Positions 39,401 to 47,379 of a stretch of DNA of 64,000 nucleotides are shown here, one piece after another. The stretch's first letter is position 1; every line of letters starts with the position of its first letter. The notes under the pieces were generated by a model that saw only the letters and a list, made by a program, of their open reading frames with translations, ran no database searches and had not been told where the DNA came from. Made by a program: the position numbers and the translations under genes. This DNA is from Bacteroides cutis (GTDB lineage Bacteria > Bacteroidota > Bacteroidia > Bacteroidales > Bacteroidaceae). The stretch covers positions 124,001-188,000 of the forward strand of contig NZ_OEST01000001.1 of assembly GCF_900241005.1 (NCBI RefSeq). Reading direction: 5' to 3'.

Positions 39401-40527
39401 ACATCAACAATATCTTTACCCGGTTCTATCAAACAGAGCAATTGGACTCTCTGTTCTATGTAGGTACGGGTATCGGTCTTTCGCTCTCTAAAGGTATAGT
39501 CGAACTGCATCATGGAAGCATTGAAGTATCCAGTGAACTGGGAGAAGGAACTACCTTCTGCATACACCTTAGAACCGGAAATGAGCATTTCACATCTGAG
39601 CAAATCTGCGAGACAAAAGATACATTTACTTCTAATGAATTTAATGAGTTTAACGCAGAATTCCAGCAAGCCCTACTATTGGAACAAGCTACCTTAAACA
39701 ACGATATCCGACTAAAAGAAGGCGAATATAAAATCCTTATCGTGGAAGACAATGATTCCCTAAAAGAAATGTTGGTCAAAATATTCGAAGAATTCTATAT
39801 TGTCATCACTGCCTCTAATGGTAAAGAAGGTCTGGAAAAAGTACGATCCGAAAGCCCCAATATCGTGCTCAGCGATATCATTATGCCGGAGATGTCTGGC
39901 ACGGAACTTTGTCAAGCCATAAAAACCGACTTTGATACCTGTCACATACCTGTAGTTCTGTTGACAGCTAAAACTGCCATTGAGCACAATCTGGAAGGAT
40001 TGAGAATGGGAGCGGATGATTATATTACCAAACCATTCAACATAAACATCCTGTTGTCACGTTGCAACAACCTGGTAAATAACCGGATCATGTTGCAAGA
40101 GAAGTTCAGTAAACTGCCACAAGAAAACGTACAAATACTGACCAACAATGTAATGGACCAGAAGTTCATGGACAAAATATTGGAGATCATCGAGCAAGAA
40201 ATGGAGAATGGAAATTTCAATGTAGATATGCTGGCAACTCGGATGAGTATTTCCCGTACAAAGTTATTCTCCAAATTGAAAGCTATCACAGGACAGACAC
40301 CTGCTGATTTCATTATGACACTCCGCCTGAGACGTGCGGCATTCTTACTGAAGAACAACATGGAACTGAATATAGCGGAAATATCCGATCAGGTAGGTTT
40401 CAATGTTCCCAAATATTTCAGCAAATGCTTCAAGGAGAGATACCACGTCACTCCACAAGCTTACCGGAAAGGAGATACCAACTCCCCCGAAGAGGAGGAA
40501 GAAAGCGTCAACGAACAAGAAACTTAA
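36475..40527 (+). CDS. Hybrid two-component system regulator (HTCS), sulfatase-PUL-linked
   Basis: 1350 aa. Signal peptide; repeated propeller blades (WFGTRNG, WIGTFNGLN, WVGTYSGG, WIGTEKGG) to about residue 650; Y_Y_Y domain (about 670-755); membrane helix (about 765-787); HisKA with His822 in SHEFRTP; HATPase with GTGIGLSLSKG; receiver with Asp1134 in VLSDIIMPEMSG; AraC-type DNA-binding domain to about 1340, followed by a short acidic tail. It is divergent from GH88 and next to the sulfatase/lyase PUL, so it is the natural regulator of that locus. Its periplasmic domain should bind an oligosaccharide from the same glycan. It is convergent with the second PUL, whose control is therefore uncertain. 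Confidence 0.96.
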   Translation: MKNRLFLICCLLFVHILACSAQNISFRHLTTDDGLSHNSIISIYQDERGFMWFGTRNGVSLYNGKNFKIYQKEKDNPNSILYNDIYHITGDQNGHVYIMTNRGISAYDIEKGQFTPIIKKSIRAEFFSEYLYAATSNQIFKYDGTKFDLFYKMPQNSSVIQRLYIYNDSVFIGTTKGLYILNSQKELTQPIKEGNISDIFRDSSGCYWITANSGHGVYCMQGKQINNFLYEADNPTTISSNFVHRCCEDKQGNIWIGTFNGLNKYDKQTGKFTRYVKKEISKSLSNSSIWGLYCDLQGTIWVGTYSGGINYFNPQKQIYREYQASTKEKEGLSSPIVKRMTEDDEGNLWIGTEKGGINKYNPVTQTYQWYIGQDTPNNFTRGNVRTIYYDSLQKVVWTGIHLEGLNKLDLKTGRFTNYKHKKGDKTSIPSNLIEDILPYQGQLILATSNGIGLFNPGTGTCKPLFHDEVALNNTISTFGLTLDHKGILWITNNNNGACAYNFNTQEFSIYKYKSANEHSISSNSINSIYEDSQNRLWFCTNENGLDLYRRETDDFENFDMSKNNLASNIIYNICELSPNRLLVTTDKGFSILDYQQKKFKNYEELPLSCINENALYKNKKGEIFIGGTTGIISFFEKELEEAPRSYRIYPFRLIVNGKDINVGDKDSILTRDITYTPQITLKPNQNIFSIEYTTTDYIPFNKDEIIYRLEGFSNTWNSLEQNVITYTNLNPGKYTLVVKAKDINESLVPPSRLQIEILPPFYRTIWAYLLYSICIIGIVYYLIRTYYRRIQLQESLKYEKKHAKDIEKLNQAKLRFFTNISHEFRTPLTLIIGQMEMLLQVRSFAPNVYNKILGVYKSCLQLRELITELLDFRKQEQGYMTIKVSEHNIVDFIYEHYLLFQEYAVQRQITFNFEKSSDNISLWYDTKQMQKVINNLISNAFKHTKAGGIISISIRKRNQEVLIDVTDNGSGIAAKDINNIFTRFYQTEQLDSLFYVGTGIGLSLSKGIVELHHGSIEVSSELGEGTTFCIHLRTGNEHFTSEQICETKDTFTSNEFNEFNAEFQQALLLEQATLNNDIRLKEGEYKILIVEDNDSLKEMLVKIFEEFYIVITASNGKEGLEKVRSESPNIVLSDIIMPEMSGTELCQAIKTDFDTCHIPVVLLTAKTAIEHNLEGLRMGADDYITKPFNINILLSRCNNLVNNRIMLQEKFSKLPQENVQILTNNVMDQKFMDKILEIIEQEMENGNFNVDMLATRMSISRTKLFSKLKAITGQTPADFIMTLRLRRAAFLLKNNMELNIAEISDQVGFNVPKYFSKCFKERYHVTPQAYRKGDTNSPEEEEESVNEQET

Positions 40528-40593
40528 ATTATAATAATACCATGATTAACCTGTATTCCATCCACAAAGTGTATGAGCATGATACCCATCATC

Positions 40594-40627
40594 AAAGAAG
40601 GTAAACAACCCGAACCTTCTTTATTCT
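40594..40627 (+). terminator. Terminator after HTCS
   Basis: AAAGAAGGT (40594-40602) pairs with ACCTTCTTT (40614-40622) and is followed by ATT; it lies about 65 nt after the HTCS stop. Confidence 0.6.
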
Positions 40628-40684
40628 GGCACTATCCGCATTATGGCAATCAGCTTTCCATACTTGTTTCATCTTGATAAGTAA

Positions 40685-40850
40685 TCGTTTGCAGTTTCCC
40701 ATAAGTAGGAAACGACAGTTTCCTACAATAGAAACGCCCGTTTCCACTTGCAAGAAACGGCAGTTTCCCTTCATAGAAACGGCAGTTTCCTCTAATGGGA
40801 ACGGCGGTTTCCTCTAATGGGAACCATCGTTTCCTATCATGGAAACGGGA
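40685..40850. repeat. Tandem array of 15-bp palindromes, 22-bp period
   Basis: Seven units, each a version of GAAACGGCAGTTTCC, start at about 40709, 40731, 40754, 40776, 40798, 40820 and 40842. The last is a half unit, and a degenerate one precedes the first at 40685. Spacers of 7-8 nt (tacaata, acttgcaa, cttcata, tctaatg, tctaatg, tatcatg) are themselves similar. Each unit pairs with itself (GGAAAC/GTTTCC), and any arm can also pair with its neighbours. It fills most of the 430-bp gap between the convergent HTCS and the lipoprotein gene. Function unknown. Confidence 0.8.
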
Positions 40851-40903
40851 TGCATTGAGTTAAGTACTGCCATTTCCCCTTTATAGGAGGTTATATCGCC
40901 CCA

Positions 40904-40941
40904 CAAAAAAGTCCGAAGTGTTGTTCACCCCGGACTTTTTA
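40904..40941. terminator. Bidirectional terminator
   Basis: AAAAAGTCCG and CGGACTTTTT flank a 15-nt loop just after the stop of the lipoprotein gene (minus strand). A/T tracts on both sides let it act in both directions. Confidence 0.75.
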
Positions 40942-40958
40942 TCAAACCAGTATCTCAA

Positions 40959-43571
40959 TTACCATTCGGGAACAGCAAACAGATTGTGGAATGTGAATTT
41001 CAGTTCCATAGAATTACTGAAGCCAAGTTCCTTGATTACATCTCCCTCGCGCGTACCAAATGCACAACCGGCTTTCCCCGTCGCTCCATAACAGTTCCAA
41101 AGCTCCAGACGATACTTCGGAGCCTCATTAGCATCGAGCACTTTGGCAGCATCGAATGTTATCTCGGAGCCATCAAGGTAAAAATTATCCAGTGTGGCAT
41201 GCATACCGGGGAAATAGGCATAGATATCGGCTACTTCAATAAAAGTCATGATGGAACCAGCACTGTAGTCAAGCCCGGTAGGCTCATATTTGATATCGAA
41301 CGATTTAGTACCGGCAATGCTGTACTGGAAGTCCTTGTATTGTACCTCCAGGGTAGCCCCTTCATTGTAATCCCATACACTGTTAGGTCCCCAATCAGTC
41401 ACGGTGGCAAGTTTGGGAGTATAGACACCCGCGCCATTGCCATCAGTAAAGATAGTATAAGTAATCTCCAAACTACCAGTGAAATTAAAAGCCGGATCAG
41501 AACCTACATTTTGTGAGTTACTGAAAGCGCTGTTAAGCACTTTGTCCCCGGCTGCACCTTTACCCCAAATATTGAATAATTCGATACGATAGTTACCATT
41601 ATTCTCTATATCTCCATAGAAGAAGTTGTTGGCGTTGAATTGAATGGCATTGCCATCACACTTCATCTCGTCGATGCGCACGAATGCATTGGGGTACTTT
41701 GCTAACAGAGTTTGGAAATCAAGCGTAAATACCATAGCACCGCTGCACGTACCTTCATATTTAAAGGTGTGCTGCCCTGCCAATTCTGCCGGAGATATCC
41801 GAGCGACAACCTCGCCCCAAGTACCGGCCCAATTAGCATCCACACAAAGCAACGATACCGGTATCTTGGCATCAGCCTCGGCCTTACGTTGACTATAGTA
41901 GTTGACAGAATAGGCATAACCGTCATTGTTAGGAAGGGCAATCTGTAGACCGTCACTTGTCAGAGACAGAATATTCAACTTGCCACTCTTCACCGCTGCC
42001 CAAGCATTAGCACAAAGAACATTGACATCGATGTCGATTACTTTGTTTGTCTCATCAATGGTATATTTACCGGTTTCATCGGTAGCTGTTCCATCATCGG
42101 TCAAGCGGTGTATATTCACTGTTCCGTCTTCAAAGAATTCCATGTAACCATAATCAACGCCATAAGTATAACCAACCCAACCGTTGTCAACACCCATTTC
42201 CCAATGAATTTGCTGATTAATGTTAGGCTGTCCGTTGGACACTGTACTCCAGTTGTCCGTATCGCCCCACTGTGTGAACGGCCCTTGGAATACATGCAAT
42301 TCACCATCCTGACCATTGTCTATATACCATTTACCATAAAGCAGCGAACGGTCGAATTTCACATTCTTGGCCGTAGATACCGGACGAATGGCGAGAGCTT
42401 GATAAACCGGAGTGGTAGCACGGGTAGCCATAGCACTATTGAAATGATAGCTCATGGCAAAACGAGGATCGGAAACATTGATTGAACCAGAGAAATAACA
42501 TCCGTCCACACCAGCGCCGGCAGTAGTTTCCTTCGTACGAGAACCTATGGCAGGCATAAAGATTGAGTTTCCATTAGGACCGGTGAATTTATATCCGGCA
42601 ACACCTTCCACCTCAACCCACTCCTTGGAACAAAGTGCAAAAAGTTCTTCAAACTCGGCAATGGTAGGCATGGTTACTTTTCCCTCAAAGGCCTTGTAAG
42701 CGATATCATTAACCGTTCTATAAATATCGGTGGAAGCATAGTCTGCGGGATCGAGACTGGTCTTGAAACCTGTCATATCGCCGAAACCGAACAGACCGCC
42801 GACTTCTGTTTCAGAAGTGGCACCTACGTTATACTTTGCCCATTTGGTGGAAAGGCCGAGGTCTACCAAGTCGTTATCAAGATCGAACGTATGAGCCGTG
42901 GTAGTGAAAGACTTTTCTTCACCATACACCACCCCGGCACCCAGGTCGAGGTAAGCCACATAATAATAAGTAGTATTGGGCACTAAGCCTTCCACGTTGA
43001 CTGTATAGCTATCCTTGGTATCAGCGGCAATGCGCACGCCGGCACGTACATTTTCCGTACCTTCCACTCCCGATACCATGATACCGCACTCCGCACCTGT
43101 GGGGAAATCGGCAAGTGAACCCGCCAAAGTAGCCTTGTTGGCAACCACGTTACTGAACTCACCGGTAACGGCACGGGCATTGGTAAGGACAAGGCTTTTC
43201 ACTTCACCCTTATAGGTCACCTTACCTTGCAGGGTAACGTATGCCTGATAATAGAGGGTTTGGTTTACACTGCCCGCTACCGTTGCAGCAAATTCCGCAC
43301 CGCCCGTAGCGGTAACCCTTTCCGTGAGCGCATCGGCTGCATCACCGTAATAAAATCCCGTGGCATAAGCATTTACAGACTGACCTTCAAGCCCCGATAC
43401 GGTTCCATGCAGAGTAGCCGACGTGGCAGTCACATCCGATGAGCCTGTCACCACCGCGTTGTCGGTGAGCAACGGCTGTTTATTGATGGCATAATCGTCC
43501 TCATCATTGCATCCCGTCACAAACACACTCATGACGAGAGCCATTATTCCGAATAATATTTTGTTTTTCAT
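40959..43571 (-). CDS. Large mosaic surface lipoprotein of an enzyme-poor PUL
   Basis: 870 aa, lipobox VTGC. Visible parts: two fibronectin-III/Ig-like repeats (about 40-220; TSATLHGTVSG and NKATLAGSLADF, each ending in YYQAYV/YYYVAYL strands); a Bacteroides domain starting VDLGLSTKWAKYNVGA with MPTIAEFEELF and FTGPNGNSIFMPAIGSR (about 230-390); a lipocalin-like segment (LLYGKWYIDNG, about 405-545); and two related C-terminal modules (about 565-715 and 740-870) sharing YRIELFNIWG/YRLELWNCYG. I recognise no catalytic motif. By position after SusC, SusD and another lipoprotein it is probably a surface glycan-binding protein (SusE/F place). Confidence 0.75.
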   Translation of the reverse strand: MKNKILFGIMALVMSVFVTGCNDEDDYAINKQPLLTDNAVVTGSSDVTATSATLHGTVSGLEGQSVNAYATGFYYGDAADALTERVTATGGAEFAATVAGSVNQTLYYQAYVTLQGKVTYKGEVKSLVLTNARAVTGEFSNVVANKATLAGSLADFPTGAECGIMVSGVEGTENVRAGVRIAADTKDSYTVNVEGLVPNTTYYYVAYLDLGAGVVYGEEKSFTTTAHTFDLDNDLVDLGLSTKWAKYNVGATSETEVGGLFGFGDMTGFKTSLDPADYASTDIYRTVNDIAYKAFEGKVTMPTIAEFEELFALCSKEWVEVEGVAGYKFTGPNGNSIFMPAIGSRTKETTAGAGVDGCYFSGSINVSDPRFAMSYHFNSAMATRATTPVYQALAIRPVSTAKNVKFDRSLLYGKWYIDNGQDGELHVFQGPFTQWGDTDNWSTVSNGQPNINQQIHWEMGVDNGWVGYTYGVDYGYMEFFEDGTVNIHRLTDDGTATDETGKYTIDETNKVIDIDVNVLCANAWAAVKSGKLNILSLTSDGLQIALPNNDGYAYSVNYYSQRKAEADAKIPVSLLCVDANWAGTWGEVVARISPAELAGQHTFKYEGTCSGAMVFTLDFQTLLAKYPNAFVRIDEMKCDGNAIQFNANNFFYGDIENNGNYRIELFNIWGKGAAGDKVLNSAFSNSQNVGSDPAFNFTGSLEITYTIFTDGNGAGVYTPKLATVTDWGPNSVWDYNEGATLEVQYKDFQYSIAGTKSFDIKYEPTGLDYSAGSIMTFIEVADIYAYFPGMHATLDNFYLDGSEITFDAAKVLDANEAPKYRLELWNCYGATGKAGCAFGTREGDVIKELGFSNSMELKFTFHNLFAVPEW

Positions 43572-43587
43572 ATTTCTATACTGTTAT

Positions 43588-45633
43588 TTATTGAATGGTG
43601 CAAGATACAATCTCTAATCCAACGGTGCTCCAATCGGGATTACCGTCACCGTTCAGTACATCGGCAACACCGTAATCGGCATATTGGATGGAAAGGTCGA
43701 GACAGGTAGGGACAAAGGTTACGGTAGCTCCGGTGGTATTAGTCAGAGTTACGGTCGTTTCACCTGAAGTATTGACAGTTACAGCGTCATCAAGATCGAA
43801 ACAGGCGGGTTCCCAAGTGGTCTTGATGTTATTGTCAATCAGTGCGCACTTCGGAGTCCTTGTCCAAGTTATTCCACCATTAATCTTAAAGGTTACGCTG
43901 ATGGTCTGGTTTTTCTTCAACTTCACCGAGGCGGCATCTTTGAAAAGGCCTTTGCCATCCGCACCATAATGATGGAAAGCAAGACGAATGCATCCGTTTT
44001 CCAACCAAGTGATGCCTTCCTGACCGAAAAGAGAGTTATCGATACCTACCACAGTGGGACCCGCCGGACCGGTACTAATCTTCTTATAGAGCAGGTTGGC
44101 TACAAGATAAGAATTCACCACTCCGTTCTCGTCTACTGATTCGGGAACACCGATTACCAATTTTTCAGCGGCTTCAACGCCAAGTATCGTAAATACCTTG
44201 CCTGTGACAGTAACAGTGCGCTGATCGCTTGAAGCGGTAAGAATAGTGATGTCTTTGTCGAAGGTCATTACACCATCAGCAATCATTACCTTGCCACCGG
44301 CTTCACCTGCTTCGTAATTGTAAGTACCATCGGAAGCCTTACTCAAAATAAGTTCAAAGTCCGCCACTTCATCACCGGCAGCAGGTGCCCATGAGTTATT
44401 ATATGTACCTCCCGTCACGCTTTCCCATTTCTGTGCGTTGGGAGAACCGTTCCACCACAACCAGTCGTAGGGCGCTTCGGTATCTACGTTGAATGTCATC
44501 TGACTGCCCACGTATGTCACACCATTGATCTCGGTAGTGAAAAGGTCGGTAAGAAGATTATCGAACTTGGGAAGTACGGGAGCCGCCTTCTCTATCTGTC
44601 CGCTTTCTTCCTTAGGAATGCACTCACCTTGGGTCTGGATGACTTCTTCGGACACGAAGTTCCATACGAGATACCAGTTGCCTTCGGAATTGGTACGTCT
44701 GGTTACCAGTTGCAGTATATACGGAGTGAGTTCTGCAATTTGAATATCCTGCGTATAATTGGAACAAGTAGCATCGAAACTCAGGGGATGCATGGCATAG
44801 CAATCGGTGAATGTAATAGTCGGTTTAGTCTTCTCGCTGAGGTTCATATTAAACTTACCTACCATGTCTGTACCCGTATTCGAGCTTTTATCACCGGCTT
44901 CACCACGATACATCGTAGCCACACAACCACTGGCGGCATCCATGCTAAAAGTCATATACGACCCCATGTAAGGATCATTCTCCAGAACAATGAAACTTTG
45001 AAAGCCCGGATCCCAATTAGGTTTCCAGTTACCTGTTCCAAAAATAAAGTCTCCCTTATACACCGATTCTTCTTTTTCCTTGTCGGTAAAACCGGCGCCG
45101 TCACCGTCAGGGTCGTAGGGAGCTACAAAGACCATAGGCCCCGAACACTGGCCGATACCGTAGTTGGCATCGCAAGGATACCATTTCTTGCTAATACCTT
45201 GGGCCAACGTCTCGGCGTCGGGAAGCGCATCGCCCGATTTAAAGTTCTTATCGGACAACAGGAACCACTTTTCATCACCCAGTAACGAGAAGTCGTTTTG
45301 GACCAATTTGAAGGCATGGGGTTCGCCAAACACAACGCCGCCGGGAGTCTCCGCACCGAAAGTCACCTCATAGGAACCGGCAAAAGGCAATTCGATGGAC
45401 AGTTCGCTCTCCTGCGAACGTCCCTGGGGAGTGACCCACAATGGCGTGCAGCCTGTAATGTTCGATTTGAGGTGTACCCGGTTGCCTTCGATAGTCACAG
45501 TGTAGGCAAGACCTTCCACCAAATCCTCGGATACATAGGTTTTATTACCCATGTCGTACTCATCGGGCGAACATGCCGACAATATCAGCACCAAGCCGGC
45601 AATGAGCGAATATATATAATGATTTAATTTCAT
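43588..45633 (-). CDS. SusE/F-position surface lipoprotein
   Basis: 681 aa, lipobox LSAC followed by an acidic stretch (SPDEYDMGN), which fits surface export of Bacteroides lipoproteins. A PKD/Ig-like N-terminal domain (about 30-115, SYEVTFGAETPGG) is followed by long beta-rich segments with many aromatic residues (WYPCDANYGIG, YDWLWWNGSPNAQKWESVTGG). No enzyme motif seen. The aromatic patches and the position just after SusD suggest glycan binding. The last segment (SVTFKINGGITWTRTPKCALIDN) looks like another carbohydrate-binding-type sandwich. Sixteen nt separate it from the 870-aa lipoprotein. Confidence 0.75.
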   Translation of the reverse strand: MKLNHYIYSLIAGLVLILSACSPDEYDMGNKTYVSEDLVEGLAYTVTIEGNRVHLKSNITGCTPLWVTPQGRSQESELSIELPFAGSYEVTFGAETPGGVVFGEPHAFKLVQNDFSLLGDEKWFLLSDKNFKSGDALPDAETLAQGISKKWYPCDANYGIGQCSGPMVFVAPYDPDGDGAGFTDKEKEESVYKGDFIFGTGNWKPNWDPGFQSFIVLENDPYMGSYMTFSMDAASGCVATMYRGEAGDKSSNTGTDMVGKFNMNLSEKTKPTITFTDCYAMHPLSFDATCSNYTQDIQIAELTPYILQLVTRRTNSEGNWYLVWNFVSEEVIQTQGECIPKEESGQIEKAAPVLPKFDNLLTDLFTTEINGVTYVGSQMTFNVDTEAPYDWLWWNGSPNAQKWESVTGGTYNNSWAPAAGDEVADFELILSKASDGTYNYEAGEAGGKVMIADGVMTFDKDITILTASSDQRTVTVTGKVFTILGVEAAEKLVIGVPESVDENGVVNSYLVANLLYKKISTGPAGPTVVGIDNSLFGQEGITWLENGCIRLAFHHYGADGKGLFKDAASVKLKKNQTISVTFKINGGITWTRTPKCALIDNNIKTTWEPACFDLDDAVTVNTSGETTVTLTNTTGATVTFVPTCLDLSIQYADYGVADVLNGDGNPDWSTVGLEIVSCTIQ

Positions 45634-45675
45634 ATCTTATTGTTTTTAATGTTTTTCAATCTAAAACCTTCGGGG

Positions 45676-47376
45676 TTACCAACCCGGATTTTGAGTTATC
45701 ACATTGCCCGAAAGGGTGATTTGTGTATTAGGTATCTGCATCAAACCTTTCTTTGAGGTGAAATTGCTTTCGGAGAATGAAGTGGTTGTCTCGTTTCCAC
45801 CACTCATTACTTTAGCACCGTTCTGTGCGGCGGCAATGGCACGTGCGGCGTATGCGCCGTCTTTTTCATAGCGCATCAAGTCCCAATAGTGCACACCCTC
45901 GAAAGCCAGTTCAATGGCTCGTTCATTACGGATGTTTTCGATGCTGTAGGATAACGTTTCACCGGGAGATACACGATGATGAACTTCATTTAAGCCCCAG
46001 GCGTCACCATTGAGCTCGGAGTGCATCAGCAAGACGTCGGCATAGCGCATGATGGTATAGTCTTGATAGTAGGTGATGTTCTGGTGTTGCTCGCCCAACT
46101 TAAATCCCACTTCCTGACGTGTGCCATCGGCAAAACACATAGGTGCATACTTGCGGGTGTAGTAACCGGTATATTCGTATGAATCGGTAATATCGGCATT
46201 GAAGCCGGCATCTTTACAACTCCATACACACGCATTGAAGCGGGGGTCGTTCTTATACTGTTCCACAAAAGCGGGTGTCACCGGACAAGCGCCCCAACCA
46301 CTGGAAATACAAACGTTTACCGCACTCCTGTTACGCGGTCCCAGATAGACAGAGAAAGTATTTCCATCGCCATTGCCATTGTAATCGTGAGTGGTATTCA
46401 TCTTCAGGTTGAGTACAATTTCTTGCGAAAGCTTACCTTGTCCGGCCTGCCAGGCAGAACCATCGTACCACTTACCGGCATAAGTCGTTTTCCAGCCATA
46501 GTTACTGCCGCTTGAAGCATCGGTAGTGCAGGAAGGCATCCAGAAGTCGGCATAGTTCTTCTCCAACTCGTAACCGCCTTTTTCCACCACATCATTAATG
46601 GCAGCCACAGCTTCCGCTTTGGTACACGAGGGATGTTCGGCACCGTAGTAACCCGTATGGTAAAGGTAGGCACGGGCCAGTAAAGCCTCTACGGCATACT
46701 TAGTGATGCGGCCATCGTTACTGTTGCGATTATCCAGAGGATAGGCATCGGCAGGGATATGCTCGATGGCGTATTTAAAGTCTTCAAAAATGAGTTTATA
46801 GACATCACTTGCGGGCGAACGGGGAATATTCTCTTCGGAAGGAGTCGTGAGCAAAGGCACATCGCCGAACATACGGGTCAGATCAAAGTAAAGGATACCG
46901 CGAAGGGCACGCGCCTCGCCCATTACACGTCCTTGACTTTTGGTATCACCGCCCCAATTGATATTTTCTTCTTGGGAGATAAGCTGGTTGCAACGGAACA
47001 CGGCTTTATAATAGTTCACCCAATCCACATTAAAGAGGTCATTGTACGAAGGAGCGATACCAGCATTGAACTGGTCAACCACGTTGTTGTTTTTGTCATC
47101 GGAGAAACCAAGACCGCCCAAAGCCTGCTCGGATGCAAATTCCGCCAATAGGTACATGCCCATGCCTGCATCGGAAATGGTACGTTGCCATCCATCGTAG
47201 CAGCCCACCAAAGCCATTTCGGCCGATTCTAGATTGCTGTAAGCCGTTTCAGTGTTCAAGTCTTTTTTTGAGGAAGTTTCAAAGAAGTCATCACATGAGG
47301 TGAATGCCAAGGCTGACACAACGAGCGCACTTGTTAATAATATATGCTTTGTATTCATATTACTTTTCTTTTTCAT
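45676..47376 (-). CDS. SusD-like glycan-binding lipoprotein (second PUL)
   Basis: 566 aa, lipobox FTSC followed by DDFFETS, the usual SusD start. Features: MGEARALRGILYFDLTRMFGDVPLLT, YAVEALLARAYLYHTGYYG, IENIRNERAIELAFEGVHYWDLMRYEKD and the closing VITQNPGW. The start could also be 47358 (MNTKHILL). Three nt after the SusC stop, so tightly coupled. Confidence 0.95.
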   Translation of the reverse strand: MKKKSNMNTKHILLTSALVVSALAFTSCDDFFETSSKKDLNTETAYSNLESAEMALVGCYDGWQRTISDAGMGMYLLAEFASEQALGGLGFSDDKNNNVVDQFNAGIAPSYNDLFNVDWVNYYKAVFRCNQLISQEENINWGGDTKSQGRVMGEARALRGILYFDLTRMFGDVPLLTTPSEENIPRSPASDVYKLIFEDFKYAIEHIPADAYPLDNRNSNDGRITKYAVEALLARAYLYHTGYYGAEHPSCTKAEAVAAINDVVEKGGYELEKNYADFWMPSCTTDASSGSNYGWKTTYAGKWYDGSAWQAGQGKLSQEIVLNLKMNTTHDYNGNGDGNTFSVYLGPRNRSAVNVCISSGWGACPVTPAFVEQYKNDPRFNACVWSCKDAGFNADITDSYEYTGYYTRKYAPMCFADGTRQEVGFKLGEQHQNITYYQDYTIMRYADVLLMHSELNGDAWGLNEVHHRVSPGETLSYSIENIRNERAIELAFEGVHYWDLMRYEKDGAYAARAIAAAQNGAKVMSGGNETTTSFSESNFTSKKGLMQIPNTQITLSGNVITQNPGW

Positions 47377-47379
47377 GAT

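Noticed and set aside
40592..40774. Small protein encoded across the palindromic repeats
   Set aside because: Its sequence (repeated GNCRFL) simply reflects the repeat array; no start signal or homology.
40685..40850. CRISPR array
   Set aside because: Repeats are only 15 bp, palindromic, and separated by 7-8 nt similar spacers; no cas genes nearby.
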